A DNA stretch of 36,512 nt, taken from NCBI RefSeq assembly GCF_003852515.1, contig NZ_QAJK01000074.1, positions 1 through 36,512 on the forward strand, read 5' to 3'. Positions 10,698 to 19,913 of the stretch are shown here, in pieces; within the stretch, counting starts at the first letter, position 1, and the number at the start of each line of letters is the position of its first letter. Both the position numbers and the translations under genes were made by a program. Origin of the DNA: Variovorax sp. KBW07 (GTDB lineage: Bacteria; Pseudomonadota; Gammaproteobacteria; Burkholderiales; Burkholderiaceae_C). The notes under the pieces are model-generated. The model had not been told where the DNA came from, ran no database searches, and worked only from the letters and a program-made list of their open reading frames with translations.

Positions 10698-11954
10698 TCA
10701 AGGCTGCCGCCGCTTCGCCAGCCAGTTCCATCCGGCACCCGCGGCCATCAGCACGCAGGTGCCGAGGAACACGGCGCGCATGCCGATGTGCCCGCCCACC
10801 AAGCCGCCGAGCAGCGGGCCCGCGACCTGGCCGGTGTACTGCGCCGAGGTCGAGTAGCCCAGCATGTTGCCCGCCACGTTCTCCGGCACGTTGTGGCGGA
10901 TCACGCTCGCAATGCACGGCAGCAGCCCGCCGAGCGACAGCCCCATCAGGAAGCGCAGCACCACCAGCTGCCAGCCCGAGGTGACGAAGGCCTGCGGAAC
11001 CAGCAGCAGCGCCGACACCGCGAGGCAGCCGACGATCACGTTCCAGTGCCCCACGCGGTCGGCCAGCTTGCCCAGCCGCGAGGCCGACAGAATGCTGCCG
11101 AGCGCGGCCGCCGACATCACCAGGCCGGCCATCAGCGTCACGCGTTGGGGGTCTTCCACCAGCGTCGCGACATAGACCGTGATGATCGGCTCGATCGACA
11201 TGTTGGCCAGCATCAGCAGCATGCCGGTGAAGAGCATCGCGACCAGCGGGCGCTTGTCGGGAATCGCGGCCCAGCCGCTGCCGCCAGGCTCACCGCGTTG
11301 CTTGGCAGCAGCAGGTGCTTTCTTCTTTTCGCGAATCAGGAAGGCGGTGGCCAGGAAGGCCACGAAGATCATCGCGCCCGCCGCGAAGAAGGTGGCGCGA
11401 ATGCCGATCAGCGGCGGCAGCACGCCACCGACCAGCGGCCCCACGAGGTTGCCCGCCATGATGGCCGACGACATGGTGCCCAGCGCCCAGCCGGTGCGCG
11501 CCTTGGGCGTCTGCGTGGCGACCAGCACCATCGAGCCCGAGGCGTAGCCACCCAGCAGGCCCGCGAGCAGCCGCAGGCCCACCAACTGCCACACGTTGGT
11601 GGCCATGCCGATCAGCGCCATCGCCACCGCCATGCCGAGGCTGGCGCGAATCAGCATCGGCTTGCGGCCGTAGCGGTCGGCCAGCCAGCCCCACAGCGGC
11701 GCCACCAGCGCGGCGGTGAAGAAGGTCGCGCCGTAGGCCACGCCCGACCACTGCACGATGGCGGCGTGGTCCTTCACGCCCAGTTGCTCGACGTAGAGCG
11801 GCAGGAAGGGCAGCAGCAGCGTCATCGCCACGATGGTGGTGAAGGCGCCGAACATGCAGACGGCAAGGTTGCGCTGCCAGTGTTCGTTGGCATCGCTCGT
11901 GGTGGGGGTTGGCGCGGGTTCGCGGCGCGCGGCGCTTGTTGTCGGGTTCGTCAT
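10698..11954 (-). CDS. MFS drug-efflux-like transporter (DHA1 type)
   Basis: This 418-residue protein has 12 predicted membrane segments and the motifs of proton-driven DHA1 efflux pumps: motif A (GWLADRYGRKPMLIR) after segment two, its second-half echo (GKLADRVGHWN), and a glycine-rich segment five (AGNLVGPLVGGVLPP) resembling the antiporter motif. ATG 11954 is preferred, since the extra 26 residues from 12032 are basic and run into the divergent promoter region; the ribosome site is weak. It is divergent from a GlxA-type regulator 158 bases away, with an 8-base inverted repeat between them. Role is probably export of a small organic compound or drug. Confidence 0.88.
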   Translation of the reverse strand: MTNPTTSAARREPAPTPTTSDANEHWQRNLAVCMFGAFTTIVAMTLLLPFLPLYVEQLGVKDHAAIVQWSGVAYGATFFTAALVAPLWGWLADRYGRKPMLIRASLGMAVAMALIGMATNVWQLVGLRLLAGLLGGYASGSMVLVATQTPKARTGWALGTMSSAIMAGNLVGPLVGGVLPPLIGIRATFFAAGAMIFVAFLATAFLIREKKKAPAAAKQRGEPGGSGWAAIPDKRPLVAMLFTGMLLMLANMSIEPIITVYVATLVEDPQRVTLMAGLVMSAAALGSILSASRLGKLADRVGHWNVIVGCLAVSALLLVPQAFVTSGWQLVVLRFLMGLSLGGLLPCIASVIRHNVPENVAGNMLGYSTSAQYTGQVAGPLLGGLVGGHIGMRAVFLGTCVLMAAGAGWNWLAKRRQP

Positions 11955-12072
11955 GGAGCGAACCCATTGTGTGGCGGCACGGCCGGCCTGGCGCTTGCCG
12001 ATTCGCGGCGCCACCCATCGCGTGCGGCGCATGGCGGCCGTTTGACCGGGATCGGGATGTCACGTAGCCTGT

Positions 12073-12107
12073 TGTCCTGAATATTTGAGAACCCTCTTTT
12101 CAGGACA
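12073..12107. promoter_or_regulatory. 8-base perfect inverted repeat before the GlxA-type gene
   Basis: TGTCCTGA at 12073-12080 and TCAGGACA at 12100-12107 are perfect inverted copies separated by 19 bases. The pair ends five bases before ATG 12113 and sits between divergent MFS and regulator genes. It is a good candidate operator, or a 5' UTR hairpin that would hide the start. Confidence 0.5.
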
Positions 12108-12112
12108 TCGTG

Positions 12113-13060
12113 ATGAAGCGCATCGCCGTCGTCGTTTTTCCGGGTTTCCAGATCCTTGACCTGGCGGCCGTTGCCGCGTTCGAGCTGGCGAACAAGCACG
12201 TGGGCCAGCCGTTCTACAGGGTCGAGCTGCTTTCCGAAACCGGCGGGCCGACGCCCAGTTCGTCCGGTATCGGCGTCGAGACGAAACGGTTCACCGCCTC
12301 GAAGTTCGATACGCTGATGATGACCGGCGCGCTCACCATCGAGCCCACGTCGGACACGCTGTGCAGGATGCTGCGCGCGGGCGCGCGCAGCTCGCGCCGG
12401 CTGGCGAGCATCTGCACCGGCGCCTTCGGACTGGCCGACGCCGGCCTGCTCGATGGCCGGCGCGTGACCACGCACTGGGCCTTCGCGCAGGAACTGCAGA
12501 AGCGCCACCCGCTCGCCATGGTGCAGCCCGACCGCATCTTCATCAACGACGGCACGCTCTGGACTTCGGCCGGCATGACGGCGGGCATCGACCTGATGCT
12601 GGCGCTGGTGGAGGCCGACCTGGGCGTCGAGGCCGCGCGCATGGTGGCGAAGAACCTGGTCGTGTATCACCGCAGGGCGGGCGGGCAGTCTCAATACTCG
12701 GCGCTGCTGGAGCTCGAACCGAAGTCCGACCGTATCCAGCAGGCGCTGGTGCATGCACGCGCCAACCTGCGCGACGCGCTGTCGGTGGAAGAGCTTGCCG
12801 AGGTGGCGCACCTGAGCCCGCGCCAGTTCAGCCGCGCCTTCAAGTCGGAAACCGGCCAGTCGCCCGCGCAGGCCGTGGAGCACCTGCGCGTGGAAGCGGC
12901 GAAGGCACTGATCGATGCAGGCGGGCTGGCGCTCGGCGTGGTGGCCGATGAAACGGGCTTTGGCGATCCCGAGCGCATGCGGCGTGCTTTCCTGCGCACG
13001 CTGGGCCAGCCACCGCAGGCCGTTCGACGGGTGGCGAGGCAAGTCACGGAGATGGCATAA
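12113..13060 (+). CDS. GlxA-family transcriptional regulator (DJ-1/PfpI plus AraC domain)
   Basis: This 315-residue protein joins an N-terminal DJ-1/PfpI (class I glutamine amidotransferase-like) domain, about residues 1-170, to a C-terminal AraC-type double helix-turn-helix, about residues 210-305 (LSVEELAEVAHLSPRQFSRAFKSE). The nucleophile-elbow cysteine is C101 in ASICTGAFGLADAG. These proteins are cytoplasmic regulators; the N-terminal domain is thought to sense a ligand rather than to be an enzyme. A GTG immediately precedes the chosen ATG, so either may be used. The gene is followed 89 bases later by an SDR gene on the same strand and is divergent from an MFS transporter; these are the likely targets. 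Confidence 0.9.
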   Translation: MKRIAVVVFPGFQILDLAAVAAFELANKHVGQPFYRVELLSETGGPTPSSSGIGVETKRFTASKFDTLMMTGALTIEPTSDTLCRMLRAGARSSRRLASICTGAFGLADAGLLDGRRVTTHWAFAQELQKRHPLAMVQPDRIFINDGTLWTSAGMTAGIDLMLALVEADLGVEAARMVAKNLVVYHRRAGGQSQYSALLELEPKSDRIQQALVHARANLRDALSVEELAEVAHLSPRQFSRAFKSETGQSPAQAVEHLRVEAAKALIDAGGLALGVVADETGFGDPERMRRAFLRTLGQPPQAVRRVARQVTEMA

Positions 13061-13088
13061 AACGAGGTTTATATGACATTTACGCCAT
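13052..13088. promoter_or_regulatory. Imperfect inverted repeat before the SDR gene
   Basis: ATGGCATAAA (13052-13061) and TTTACGCCAT (13079-13088) are inverted copies with 9 of 10 bases complementary and 17 bases between them. The left arm covers the stop codon of the regulator gene. It may be an operator for the SDR gene. Confidence 0.35.
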
Positions 13089-13149
13089 TGGTCTGACGGA
13101 GGAAACTTCCCTTCACGCCGCAACGACGCGGCTTCAAAAGGAACCTCCA

Positions 13150-13977
13150 ATGACTGCGACATCCAAGGGCACCGCCCTCATCACCGGCGCTTCTTCAGGC
13201 ATCGGCGCCATCTATGCCGACCGGCTGGCCCGCCGCGGCTTCGACCTCGTGCTGGTCGCGCGAAACCAGGAGCGCCTGCAGGCACTGGCCGCCAGGCTTG
13301 CTGCGGAGACGGGCCGCAAGGTCGAGACGATTGCCGCCGACCTCACGAACAAGAAAGACATCGCGCGGGTCGATGCCGCCATTCGCACCAACCGCGAGCT
13401 CACGCTGCTGGTGAACAACGCCGGCGTGGGCGCCACCGCGCCGCTGCTCGCCTCGGACATCGACAAGATGGAAGAGATGATTGCCATCAACGTGAATGCG
13501 CTCACGCGCCTGACCTACGCGGCCGTGCCGGGCTTCGTGGCGCGGGGTGCGGGGACGCTCATCAACATCGCGTCCATCGTGGCGGTGTCGCCCGAAACGC
13601 TCAACGGCGTGTATGGCGGCAGCAAGGCATTCGTGCTTGCGTTCAGCCAGTCGTTGCAGCATGAACTGGGCGACAAGGGCGTGCGCGTGCAGGCCGTGCT
13701 GCCGGGCGCCACCGCCACCGAGTTCTGGGGCATTGCGGGCCTGCCGGTGCAGCACCTGCCGAGCGAGATCGTCATGACCGCCGAAGACATGGTCGACGCG
13801 GCGCTGGCGGGGCTCGACCAGGGCGAGCAGGTCACCATTCCGTCGCTGCCGAGCCAGGCCGAATGGGATGCTTTCGAGGCGGCGCGCCGTGCCATTTCGG
13901 GCCGGCTTTCGAGCGCGGTGCCCGCGCCGCGCTATGGCGTGGCGGGCCCGCGCACAGGGGCTGCCGTGCCGGCCTGA
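13150..13977 (+). CDS. SDR-family NAD(P)-dependent oxidoreductase
   Basis: This 275-residue classical short-chain dehydrogenase has a Rossmann fold with the cofactor motif GASSGIG at 13-19, NNAG at 89-92, and the catalytic set S142, Y155 and K159 (YGGSK). The sequence resembles the group that includes YqjQ/DltE-like enzymes, whose substrates are mostly unknown. The C-terminus carries a proline/alanine-rich tail of about 20 residues. AAGGAACC just upstream of the ATG acts as ribosome site. It is placed 89 bases behind the GlxA-type regulator on the same strand and is probably under its control. A hairpin with TTTT follows 62 bases after the stop. Confidence 0.9.
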   Translation: MTATSKGTALITGASSGIGAIYADRLARRGFDLVLVARNQERLQALAARLAAETGRKVETIAADLTNKKDIARVDAAIRTNRELTLLVNNAGVGATAPLLASDIDKMEEMIAINVNALTRLTYAAVPGFVARGAGTLINIASIVAVSPETLNGVYGGSKAFVLAFSQSLQHELGDKGVRVQAVLPGATATEFWGIAGLPVQHLPSEIVMTAEDMVDAALAGLDQGEQVTIPSLPSQAEWDAFEAARRAISGRLSSAVPAPRYGVAGPRTGAAVPA

Positions 13978-14038
13978 TGCAATGGCCGGACGCAATGGGC
14001 AGACAGGGCCTGGCAAGGCCCGGCACTAAAATCCGCAT

Positions 14039-14071
14039 CCGCAGCCGGGCGTCCCGGCCGGCTGCGGGTTT
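14039..14071 (+). terminator. GC-rich hairpin with T tract between the SDR and BMP genes
   Basis: CCGCAGCCGG (14039-14048) and CCGGCTGCGG (14058-14067) form a 10-base perfect stem followed by GTTTTG. It probably ends the SDR transcript. It also lies only 31 bases before the second BMP gene, so if that gene starts upstream (a TAAAAT lies at 14027-14032) the hairpin would be in its leader and could act as an attenuator. Confidence 0.65.
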
Positions 14072-14101
14072 TGCATTTCCGGGGCCATGTAGAGGACCAC
14101 C

Positions 14102-15214
14102 ATGTACAAAAACCTCGCGGGCCGCGCCGTTCTGGCGTGGGCAACCGCCTGCTTTTTCACCAGCTTTTCATCCCCCGTTTTTTCGCAGCCGCAGGCGCCG
14201 AAGGAGCCGCTGAAGATCGGCTTCGTCTACGTCACGCCGGTCACCGATGCCGGCTGGGTGCGCCAGCATGAAGAGGGCCGCAAGGCCGTCGAAGCCGCAC
14301 TGGGCGCCCGTGTGAAGACCACCTTCGTCGAGAACGTGGCCGAAGGGGCCGACGCCGAGCGCGTGATCCGCGACCTTGCGCAGCAGGGCAACAAGCTCAT
14401 CTTCACGCCGAGCTTCGGCTACATGGAGCCCACGCTGAAGGTGGCGAAGGACTTCCCCGACGCGAAGTTCGAATCGGTCACCGGCTACAAGCTCGCGCCC
14501 AACGTGGCGACCGCCAACGCGCGCTACTACGAAGGCCGCTACCTGGCGGGCATTGCGGCGGGCCGCATGACGAAGACGAACGTGGCGGGCTATGTGGCGG
14601 GCTTTCCCATTCCCGAAGTGCTGCAGGGCATCAACGCCTTCACGCTCGGCATGCGCTCGGTGAACCCGAATGCGAAGGTCGTGGTGGTGTGGCTCAACGA
14701 GTGGTTCGACCCGCCGAAGGAACGCGACGCGGCCATGGCGCTGTTCAACCAGAACGCCGATGTGGTGGCCTTCCACACCGGCTCGACCGCCGTGATGTCG
14801 GCGGCGCAGGAGCGCGGCAAGATGGCCGTGGCCTACCACTCCGACATGCGCAAGATGGCGCCCGACGCGCAGATCGTCGCGGTCACGCACCAGTGGGGCG
14901 GCTACTACACGCAGCGCGCCCGCGCGGTGCTCGACGGCAGCTGGAAAAGCGGCAACCTCTGGGGCGGCGTGAAGGAAGGAATGATCCGCGTCGGCGACTT
15001 CGGCACCAAGGTGCCCAAGGCCGTGCAGCAGGAAGTGCTGGCGCGCCAGCAGGACATCGCGGCCGGCAAGCTGCAGCCGTTCCGCGCGGTGGCGGGCGAC
15101 GTGCGCGACAACGAAGGCCACGTCGTCATCGCGAAGGGCGCGCAACTGAACGACGAGCAGATCCTGAAGATGAACTGGCTGGCCGAAGGCGTGCAGGGGC
15201 GCGTGACGCGCTAG
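14102..15214 (+). CDS. BMP-family ABC transporter substrate-binding protein (second copy)
   Basis: This 370-residue protein is a paralogue of the lipoprotein at 1223-2395. It shares the BMP fold and near-identical stretches such as VAEGADAERVIRD, NKLIF and FGYMEPTLKVA. Its N-terminus differs: a hydrophobic signal ending at VFSQ with no convincing lipobox (the only cysteine, in WATACF, lacks the usual Leu at -3). It is therefore probably a soluble periplasmic protein. It also lacks the Ala/Pro linker. No permease or ATPase lies beside it, so it may feed the transporter at the left edge of the window or another one elsewhere. Its neighbourhood, with guanine deaminase 2.7 kb downstream, suggests a purine such as guanine or xanthine, but this is inference. 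Confidence 0.9.
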   Translation: MYKNLAGRAVLAWATACFFTSFSSPVFSQPQAPKEPLKIGFVYVTPVTDAGWVRQHEEGRKAVEAALGARVKTTFVENVAEGADAERVIRDLAQQGNKLIFTPSFGYMEPTLKVAKDFPDAKFESVTGYKLAPNVATANARYYEGRYLAGIAAGRMTKTNVAGYVAGFPIPEVLQGINAFTLGMRSVNPNAKVVVVWLNEWFDPPKERDAAMALFNQNADVVAFHTGSTAVMSAAQERGKMAVAYHSDMRKMAPDAQIVAVTHQWGGYYTQRARAVLDGSWKSGNLWGGVKEGMIRVGDFGTKVPKAVQQEVLARQQDIAAGKLQPFRAVAGDVRDNEGHVVIAKGAQLNDEQILKMNWLAEGVQGRVTR

Positions 15215-15220
15215 CCGCCT

Positions 15221-16102
15221 CTAACCCAGCCGCTCGACCACGAAGTCGACGAAGGTGCGCAGCTTGGCGCTGGGCCGCGCCTCGGGCAGCCGCACGATGT
15301 GCACCTGGCGCGTCGGCAATTCCCATTCGGGCAGCAGCTGAACCACCTGGCCCGAGGCCAGGGCGGGGCCGAGCAAGGCATCGGCCTGCACGATCACGCC
15401 CATGCCTGCCATTGCGGCCGCCAGCAAGGCCTGTCCGTTGTTGGTGGTGAGCGGGCCGCGCACCGGCACGTGAACGGTCTGGCCGTCGCGCGTGAAGCGC
15501 CATGAATGGTTCGGCCCCCAGGTGGCAAAGCCCAGCAGCGGAAAGGCTTCGAGGTCCGATGGATGCTTCGGCTGTCCGTGCTGCGCGACCCAGGCCGGGC
15601 TTGCGACCACGAACATGCGCGACAGCGCGAGCGGCCGTGCGATGAGGCGTTCGTCGACCGCCGCGCCCGAGCGGATGCCGCAGTCGAATCCCTCTTCGGC
15701 CAGGTCGACCACGCGGTCGTTCAACACCAGGTCGACCTTCACCTGCGGATGGGCGGCGATGTACTCGCCGATGACCGGGGTGAGCCGGTGCGCGCCATAG
15801 GCCACGGGCGCCGTCACGCGCAGCACGCCTTGCGGCATGGCGCGCAGCGACTCGGCCACGCCGTCGGCAGTGTGGACGCTGGCCAGCACGTCGCGGCAGC
15901 GCTCCAGGTAGGCGGCGCCGATCTCCGTGAGCGCGTGGCGCCGCGTGGTGCGTTCGAGCAGGCGCGCGCCCAGCTGTTCTTCGAGGGCGCGGATGTGCTT
16001 GCCGACCATCACGGCGGAGAGGTCGAGCGCATCGGCCGCCGCCGCGAAGCTGCGCGCGTCCACCGTGGCGACGAAGACTTCCATGGCGCGCAGCTTGTCC
16101 AT
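15221..16102 (-). CDS. LysR-family transcriptional regulator
   Basis: This 293-residue protein has the LysR N-terminal helix-turn-helix (about residues 1-60, with SFAAAADALDLSAVMVGKHIRALEEQLG and LLERTTRRHALTEIG) and an effector domain resembling the CrgA/DsdC-like PBP2 group (GVLRVTAPVAYG, DLAEEGFDCGIRSG). ATG 16102 starting MDKLRAMEVF is chosen over 16159 because the family begins there. It is divergent from an SDR gene, with two inverted repeats between them, and ends six bases from the convergent BMP gene. The divergent SDR and the propeller protein behind it are the likely targets. Confidence 0.92.
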   Translation of the reverse strand: MDKLRAMEVFVATVDARSFAAAADALDLSAVMVGKHIRALEEQLGARLLERTTRRHALTEIGAAYLERCRDVLASVHTADGVAESLRAMPQGVLRVTAPVAYGAHRLTPVIGEYIAAHPQVKVDLVLNDRVVDLAEEGFDCGIRSGAAVDERLIARPLALSRMFVVASPAWVAQHGQPKHPSDLEAFPLLGFATWGPNHSWRFTRDGQTVHVPVRGPLTTNNGQALLAAAMAGMGVIVQADALLGPALASGQVVQLLPEWELPTRQVHIVRLPEARPSAKLRTFVDFVVERLG

Positions 16103-16164
16103 ATCGATTGAAAACCCAAAGTTTCGAATTGCCGAACCGAAAGGCAATTTATCAAACAATCGAT
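16103..16164. promoter_or_regulatory. Two inverted repeats in the LysR/SDR divergent region
   Basis: AATTGCC (16127-16133) and GGCAATT (16143-16149) are a perfect 7-base dyad with 9 bases between, containing a T-N11-A-like core typical of LysR sites. ATCGATTG (16103-16110) and CAATCGAT (16157-16164) are a second perfect 8-base pair that flanks it, and the left arm touches the LysR start codon. Together they fit a regulator site with autoregulation. Confidence 0.55.
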
Positions 16165-16209
16165 TCGCAAAACAATGGGCCTTCTTTCATTCATCTGGCG
16201 AGGTTTTCC

Positions 16210-16815
16210 ATGAAGGTTCTTGTTGTGGGCGCTACGGGCGCGGTGGGCAGCGCAGTGGCACAGGTGCTGGCCGAACGCGGTCACGAGGTGGTGCGCGCGG
16301 GCCGCACGCGCGGCGACCTGAAGGTCGACATCACGAGCGATGCGAGCGTCGAGGCGCTGTATGCGGCGGTGGGGCGTGTCGATGCCATCGTGTCGGCGGC
16401 GGGTGGCCTGTTCTTCGGACCGGTCACCGAGATGACGCCGGCAAACTTCAACGTCGGCCTGCAGGACAAGCTGCTCGGCCAGGTGCGGCTCGCGCTGCTG
16501 GGCCAGCGCGTGTTGCATGACGGCGGCTCGATCACCTTGACCACGGGCGTCGCCGCCGAAGACCCGGTTCGCGGGGGAAGCAACGCGGCCGCGGTGAATG
16601 CGGCGGTCGAGGGTTTCGTGCGGGGCGCGGCGATCGAATTGCCGCGCGGCCTGCGCATCAATGCGGTGAGCCCGACGCTGCTGACCGAATCGTCGGCCGC
16701 GTACGGCGCGCTTTTTCCCGGCGTCGAAACCGTACCGGCCGCGCGCGCGGCGCTGGCCTATGTCCGCAGCATCGAAGGACCGCTGACGGGGCGCGTGTTT
16801 CGCGTGTGGCAATGA
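16210..16815 (+). CDS. Atypical short SDR-family protein
   Basis: This 201-residue protein has a Rossmann nucleotide-binding start (KVLVVGATGAVGSAV) and the general layout of a short SDR, including a DIT-type motif near 40 and SAAGG near residue 62 in place of NNAG. The usual YxxxK catalytic motif is missing: the corresponding helix reads NAAAVNAAVEGF, so either the mechanism differs or the protein is not a standard dehydrogenase. Known short SDRs of this kind are common next to LysR regulators. ATG 16210 is chosen because the Rossmann strand starts there. Its stop overlaps the next ATG (ATGA), indicating translational coupling. It is divergent from the LysR gene and probably regulated by it. 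Confidence 0.85.
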   Translation: MKVLVVGATGAVGSAVAQVLAERGHEVVRAGRTRGDLKVDITSDASVEALYAAVGRVDAIVSAAGGLFFGPVTEMTPANFNVGLQDKLLGQVRLALLGQRVLHDGGSITLTTGVAAEDPVRGGSNAAAVNAAVEGFVRGAAIELPRGLRINAVSPTLLTESSAAYGALFPGVETVPAARAALAYVRSIEGPLTGRVFRVWQ

Positions 16816-17804
16816 GCGGGCACATGAAGCCCACTGGTGCATTGCTTGCGCTGGCCACCATCGCGGCCGCTGGCGTTGCCGCGCCACCCGCATTGCAGGC
16901 ACTGCCCGAGGACTGGTACCCCGAGAGCGTGGCCATCGGGCCCGACGGATCGTTCTACGTCGGCAGCTGGCGACAGGGCGCGGTCGCGCGACTGAAGCCC
17001 GGCGTGGCGCCCAAGGCCGAAGTGCTGGTGAAGCCCGGCGCCAATGGCCTGGCGAACGGGCAAGGCGTGCTGGTCGATGCCAGGCACCAGGCCCTGTGGG
17101 TCTGCTCGGGCAACAGCGGCTTCACCACCGTGCCGCAGACACCGAGCGCGCTCAAGCGCTACGACCTGGCAACGGGTGCGCCGCGCGCAAGCTACGCGAT
17201 GCCCGGCAACGGCTATTGCAACGACATGGCGCAGGACGCGCGGGGGAATCTCTACATCACCGATTCCTACCATCCGCGCGTGCTGCGGCTTGCGCCCGGT
17301 GCCGCCGCGCTCACGGTGTGGAAGGAAGGCCCGGCGCTGGCCGGAGAAGGGCCATACAAGGGCCTGAACGGCATCGCCATCGATGGCGGGCGCGACGTCT
17401 ACGTGAGCCTTGTGGCCGCGGCGCCCTACCTGCTGCGCATCGGCCTCGGCGCCGATGGCCAGGCCGGCGAGGTCACGCGCATCGAGGCGCCGCGCACGAT
17501 GAAGAACGTGGACGCGATCCGCGCCTGGAAGCCCGGCCGGCTGGTGCTGTTCGAGAGCAATGCCTTCGGCGGAGGGCCGTATGGCGGTCAGGTCACCGTG
17601 GCGCGCATCGAAGGCACGAAGCTGGGCCTGCGGACCGTGGTGGCGGGGCTCAACGATCCGTCGTCCGGTGCCGTGCTGGGCGACCGCGTGTACTTCATCG
17701 AATCGAAGTATTCGCTGCTGACCCGGCGCAAGGACGGCGACCCGCCCGTGCCCACCGGCGTGCCCTTCGACATCCAGTCGCACGCGCTGCCGCCGCTTCA
17801 GTGA
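16812..17804 (+). CDS. Exported SMP-30/NHL-like beta-propeller protein
   Basis: This 330-residue protein starts at the ATG that overlaps the previous stop codon (ATGA), or at ATG 16824. A signal peptide (MKPTGALLALATIAAAGVAA) ends near APPALQA, so it should be periplasmic. The rest looks like a six-bladed propeller of the SMP-30/gluconolactonase or NHL type: PESVAIGPDGSFYVGSW, NDMAQDARGNLYITDSY and LNGIAIDGGRDVYVSL are repeated blade motifs. Such proteins may be lactonases or sugar/ligand-binding proteins; metal ligands were not confirmed. Coupled to the SDR gene ahead, it may act on the same substrate in another compartment. Confidence 0.8.
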   Translation: MSGHMKPTGALLALATIAAAGVAAPPALQALPEDWYPESVAIGPDGSFYVGSWRQGAVARLKPGVAPKAEVLVKPGANGLANGQGVLVDARHQALWVCSGNSGFTTVPQTPSALKRYDLATGAPRASYAMPGNGYCNDMAQDARGNLYITDSYHPRVLRLAPGAAALTVWKEGPALAGEGPYKGLNGIAIDGGRDVYVSLVAAAPYLLRIGLGADGQAGEVTRIEAPRTMKNVDAIRAWKPGRLVLFESNAFGGGPYGGQVTVARIEGTKLGLRTVVAGLNDPSSGAVLGDRVYFIESKYSLLTRRKDGDPPVPTGVPFDIQSHALPPLQ

Positions 17805-17827
17805 GTGCATTCCGCGTATAGCACTCA
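17802..17827. repeat. 7-base inverted repeat over the propeller gene stop codon
   Basis: TGAGTGC (17802-17808, containing the stop codon) and GCACTCA (17821-17827) form a perfect stem with a 12-base loop, 53 bases before the guanine deaminase start. No T tract follows. It may be a weak terminator or a regulator site for the deaminase. Confidence 0.35.
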
Positions 17828-17880
17828 TATGCGCATGGAAATTGCGGCGGCGCGGGGCTGGATTACCCTCCGCAGCCACG

Positions 17881-19167
17881 ATGAAAAAAGCCTACCGCGC
17901 CTCCCTCCTGCGATTCGACGACGCTGGCCTGCCCGTTTTCGATGAAGACGGCCTGCTGGTCGTCGCCCCCGACAGCACCGGCCGCCAGCGCGTGCTCTAC
18001 GCCGGCAGCCATGCGGCCGTGTCGCCGCGCCACCTTGATGCCGATGTCACTCATCTGCCGGGCCGCATCCTGGCGCCGGGTTTCGTGGACATGCACATCC
18101 ACTTTCCGCAGACCGACATCATCGGCGCACCTTCGCCGGGGCTGTTGCCCTGGCTCGAGAACTACACCTTTCCCGCGGAGGCCAGGTTCGTCGACCCCGC
18201 GCATTCGCGCGAAGTGGCCGACGTGTTCTTCGACGAACTGCTGCGCAACGGCGTGACGACTTCGCTGGCCTTCGCGACCTCGCACGTGGCCTCGGTCGAT
18301 GCCTTCTTCGAGAGCGCGCAGCGCCGCAAGCTGCGCATGATCACCGGCAAGGTGCTGCAGGACCGCAACTCGCCGGACGGCGTTCGCGACCAGACCGAGC
18401 AGAGCCTGGCCGACACCGAATCGCTGATCCGCAAGTGGCACAACGTCGATCGCCTGGGCTACGCCATCACGCCACGCTTCGCGCCCACCAGCACCGATGC
18501 GCAGCTGCGTGGTGCCGGCGAACTGGCGGCAAAGTACCCCGACACCTGGATCCAGTCGCACGTGGCCGAAAACAGGGACGAAGTGAAGTGGGCACGCGAG
18601 CTGTACCCCAAGTCGCGCTCGTACCTGGACGTGTACGCCGGCTTCGGCCTGATGCGCGAGCGGGCCGTGTACGCGCACTGCATCTACATCGACGACGAAG
18701 ACCGCCGCCTGATGCGCGAAACGAAAACCGCCGCCGCCGTCAGCCCGACCAGCAACCTGTTCCTGGGCAGCGGCTTCTTCGACTTCGGCGCGGCCGACCG
18801 CATCGCGTCGCCCTATGGCCTGGCGAGCGACGTGGGCGGCGGCACCAGCTTCAGCCCCTTCCACACCATGCTGGCGGCCTACTACGTGGGCCGAGAAGGG
18901 CAGACCAAGACCGGGCTGAGCATTCCGCCCTCGCGGCTGTGGTGGCACCACACCGGCGGCGCCGCGCGTTCGCTGGGGCTCGATGGCGTGGTCGGCAACC
19001 TGCAGCCCGGCTGCGAGGCCGATTTCCTGGTGCTGAACCCGGCGGCCACGCCACTGCTGGCGCGCAAGACCTCGCTGGCGAACAACCTGGAGGAAATGCT
19101 GTTCGCGATGATCGTGCTGGGCGACGACCGGCTGATCGAGCGCACGGTGATTTCGCAGGCGGGCTGA
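17881..19167 (+). CDS. guaD: Guanine deaminase
   Basis: This 428-residue amidohydrolase converts guanine to xanthine and ammonia. The zinc site is visible: H72 and H74 in [13 protein letters not shown]227 in IQSHVAE, H266 in YAHCIYI and D317 in [23 protein letters not shown] and [14 protein letters not shown] are typical of guanine deaminase rather than of the related cytosine or chlorohydrolase branches. The start is at ATG 17881; an upstream in-frame start at 17842 has no family support. Length fits the family. With the adenine deaminase at 3707-4774 it gives the window two purine-base deaminases, each close to a BMP binding protein, consistent with use of purines as nitrogen source. Confidence 0.93.
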   Translation: MKKAYRASLLRFDDAGLPVFDEDGLLVVAPDSTGRQRVLYAGSHAAVSPRHLDADVTHLPGRILAPGFVDMHIHFPQTDIIGAPSPGLLPWLENYTFPAEARFVDPAHSREVADVFFDELLRNGVTTSLAFATSHVASVDAFFESAQRRKLRMITGKVLQDRNSPDGVRDQTEQSLADTESLIRKWHNVDRLGYAITPRFAPTSTDAQLRGAGELAAKYPDTWIQSHVAENRDEVKWARELYPKSRSYLDVYAGFGLMRERAVYAHCIYIDDEDRRLMRETKTAAAVSPTSNLFLGSGFFDFGAADRIASPYGLASDVGGGTSFSPFHTMLAAYYVGREGQTKTGLSIPPSRLWWHHTGGAARSLGLDGVVGNLQPGCEADFLVLNPAATPLLARKTSLANNLEEMLFAMIVLGDDRLIERTVISQAG

Positions 19168-19243
19168 ACCGCGCCGGGGAGGGGAGGCGGGGCGCCCATG
19201 CCACAATTCGGCCCCGATTCCCCCGCAGCAGCAGCGAGCGCAT

Positions 19244-19810
<567 letters not shown>

Positions 19811-19913
19811 TTCACCGCGCGTCCTGACCGCCGGTTACGCCACCGGGCGCCGGGGCAAGTACCATCCTGCGACGACTGGCAATAACTTCTGCAAAGCCGG
19901 TAAGGAGACTGCG

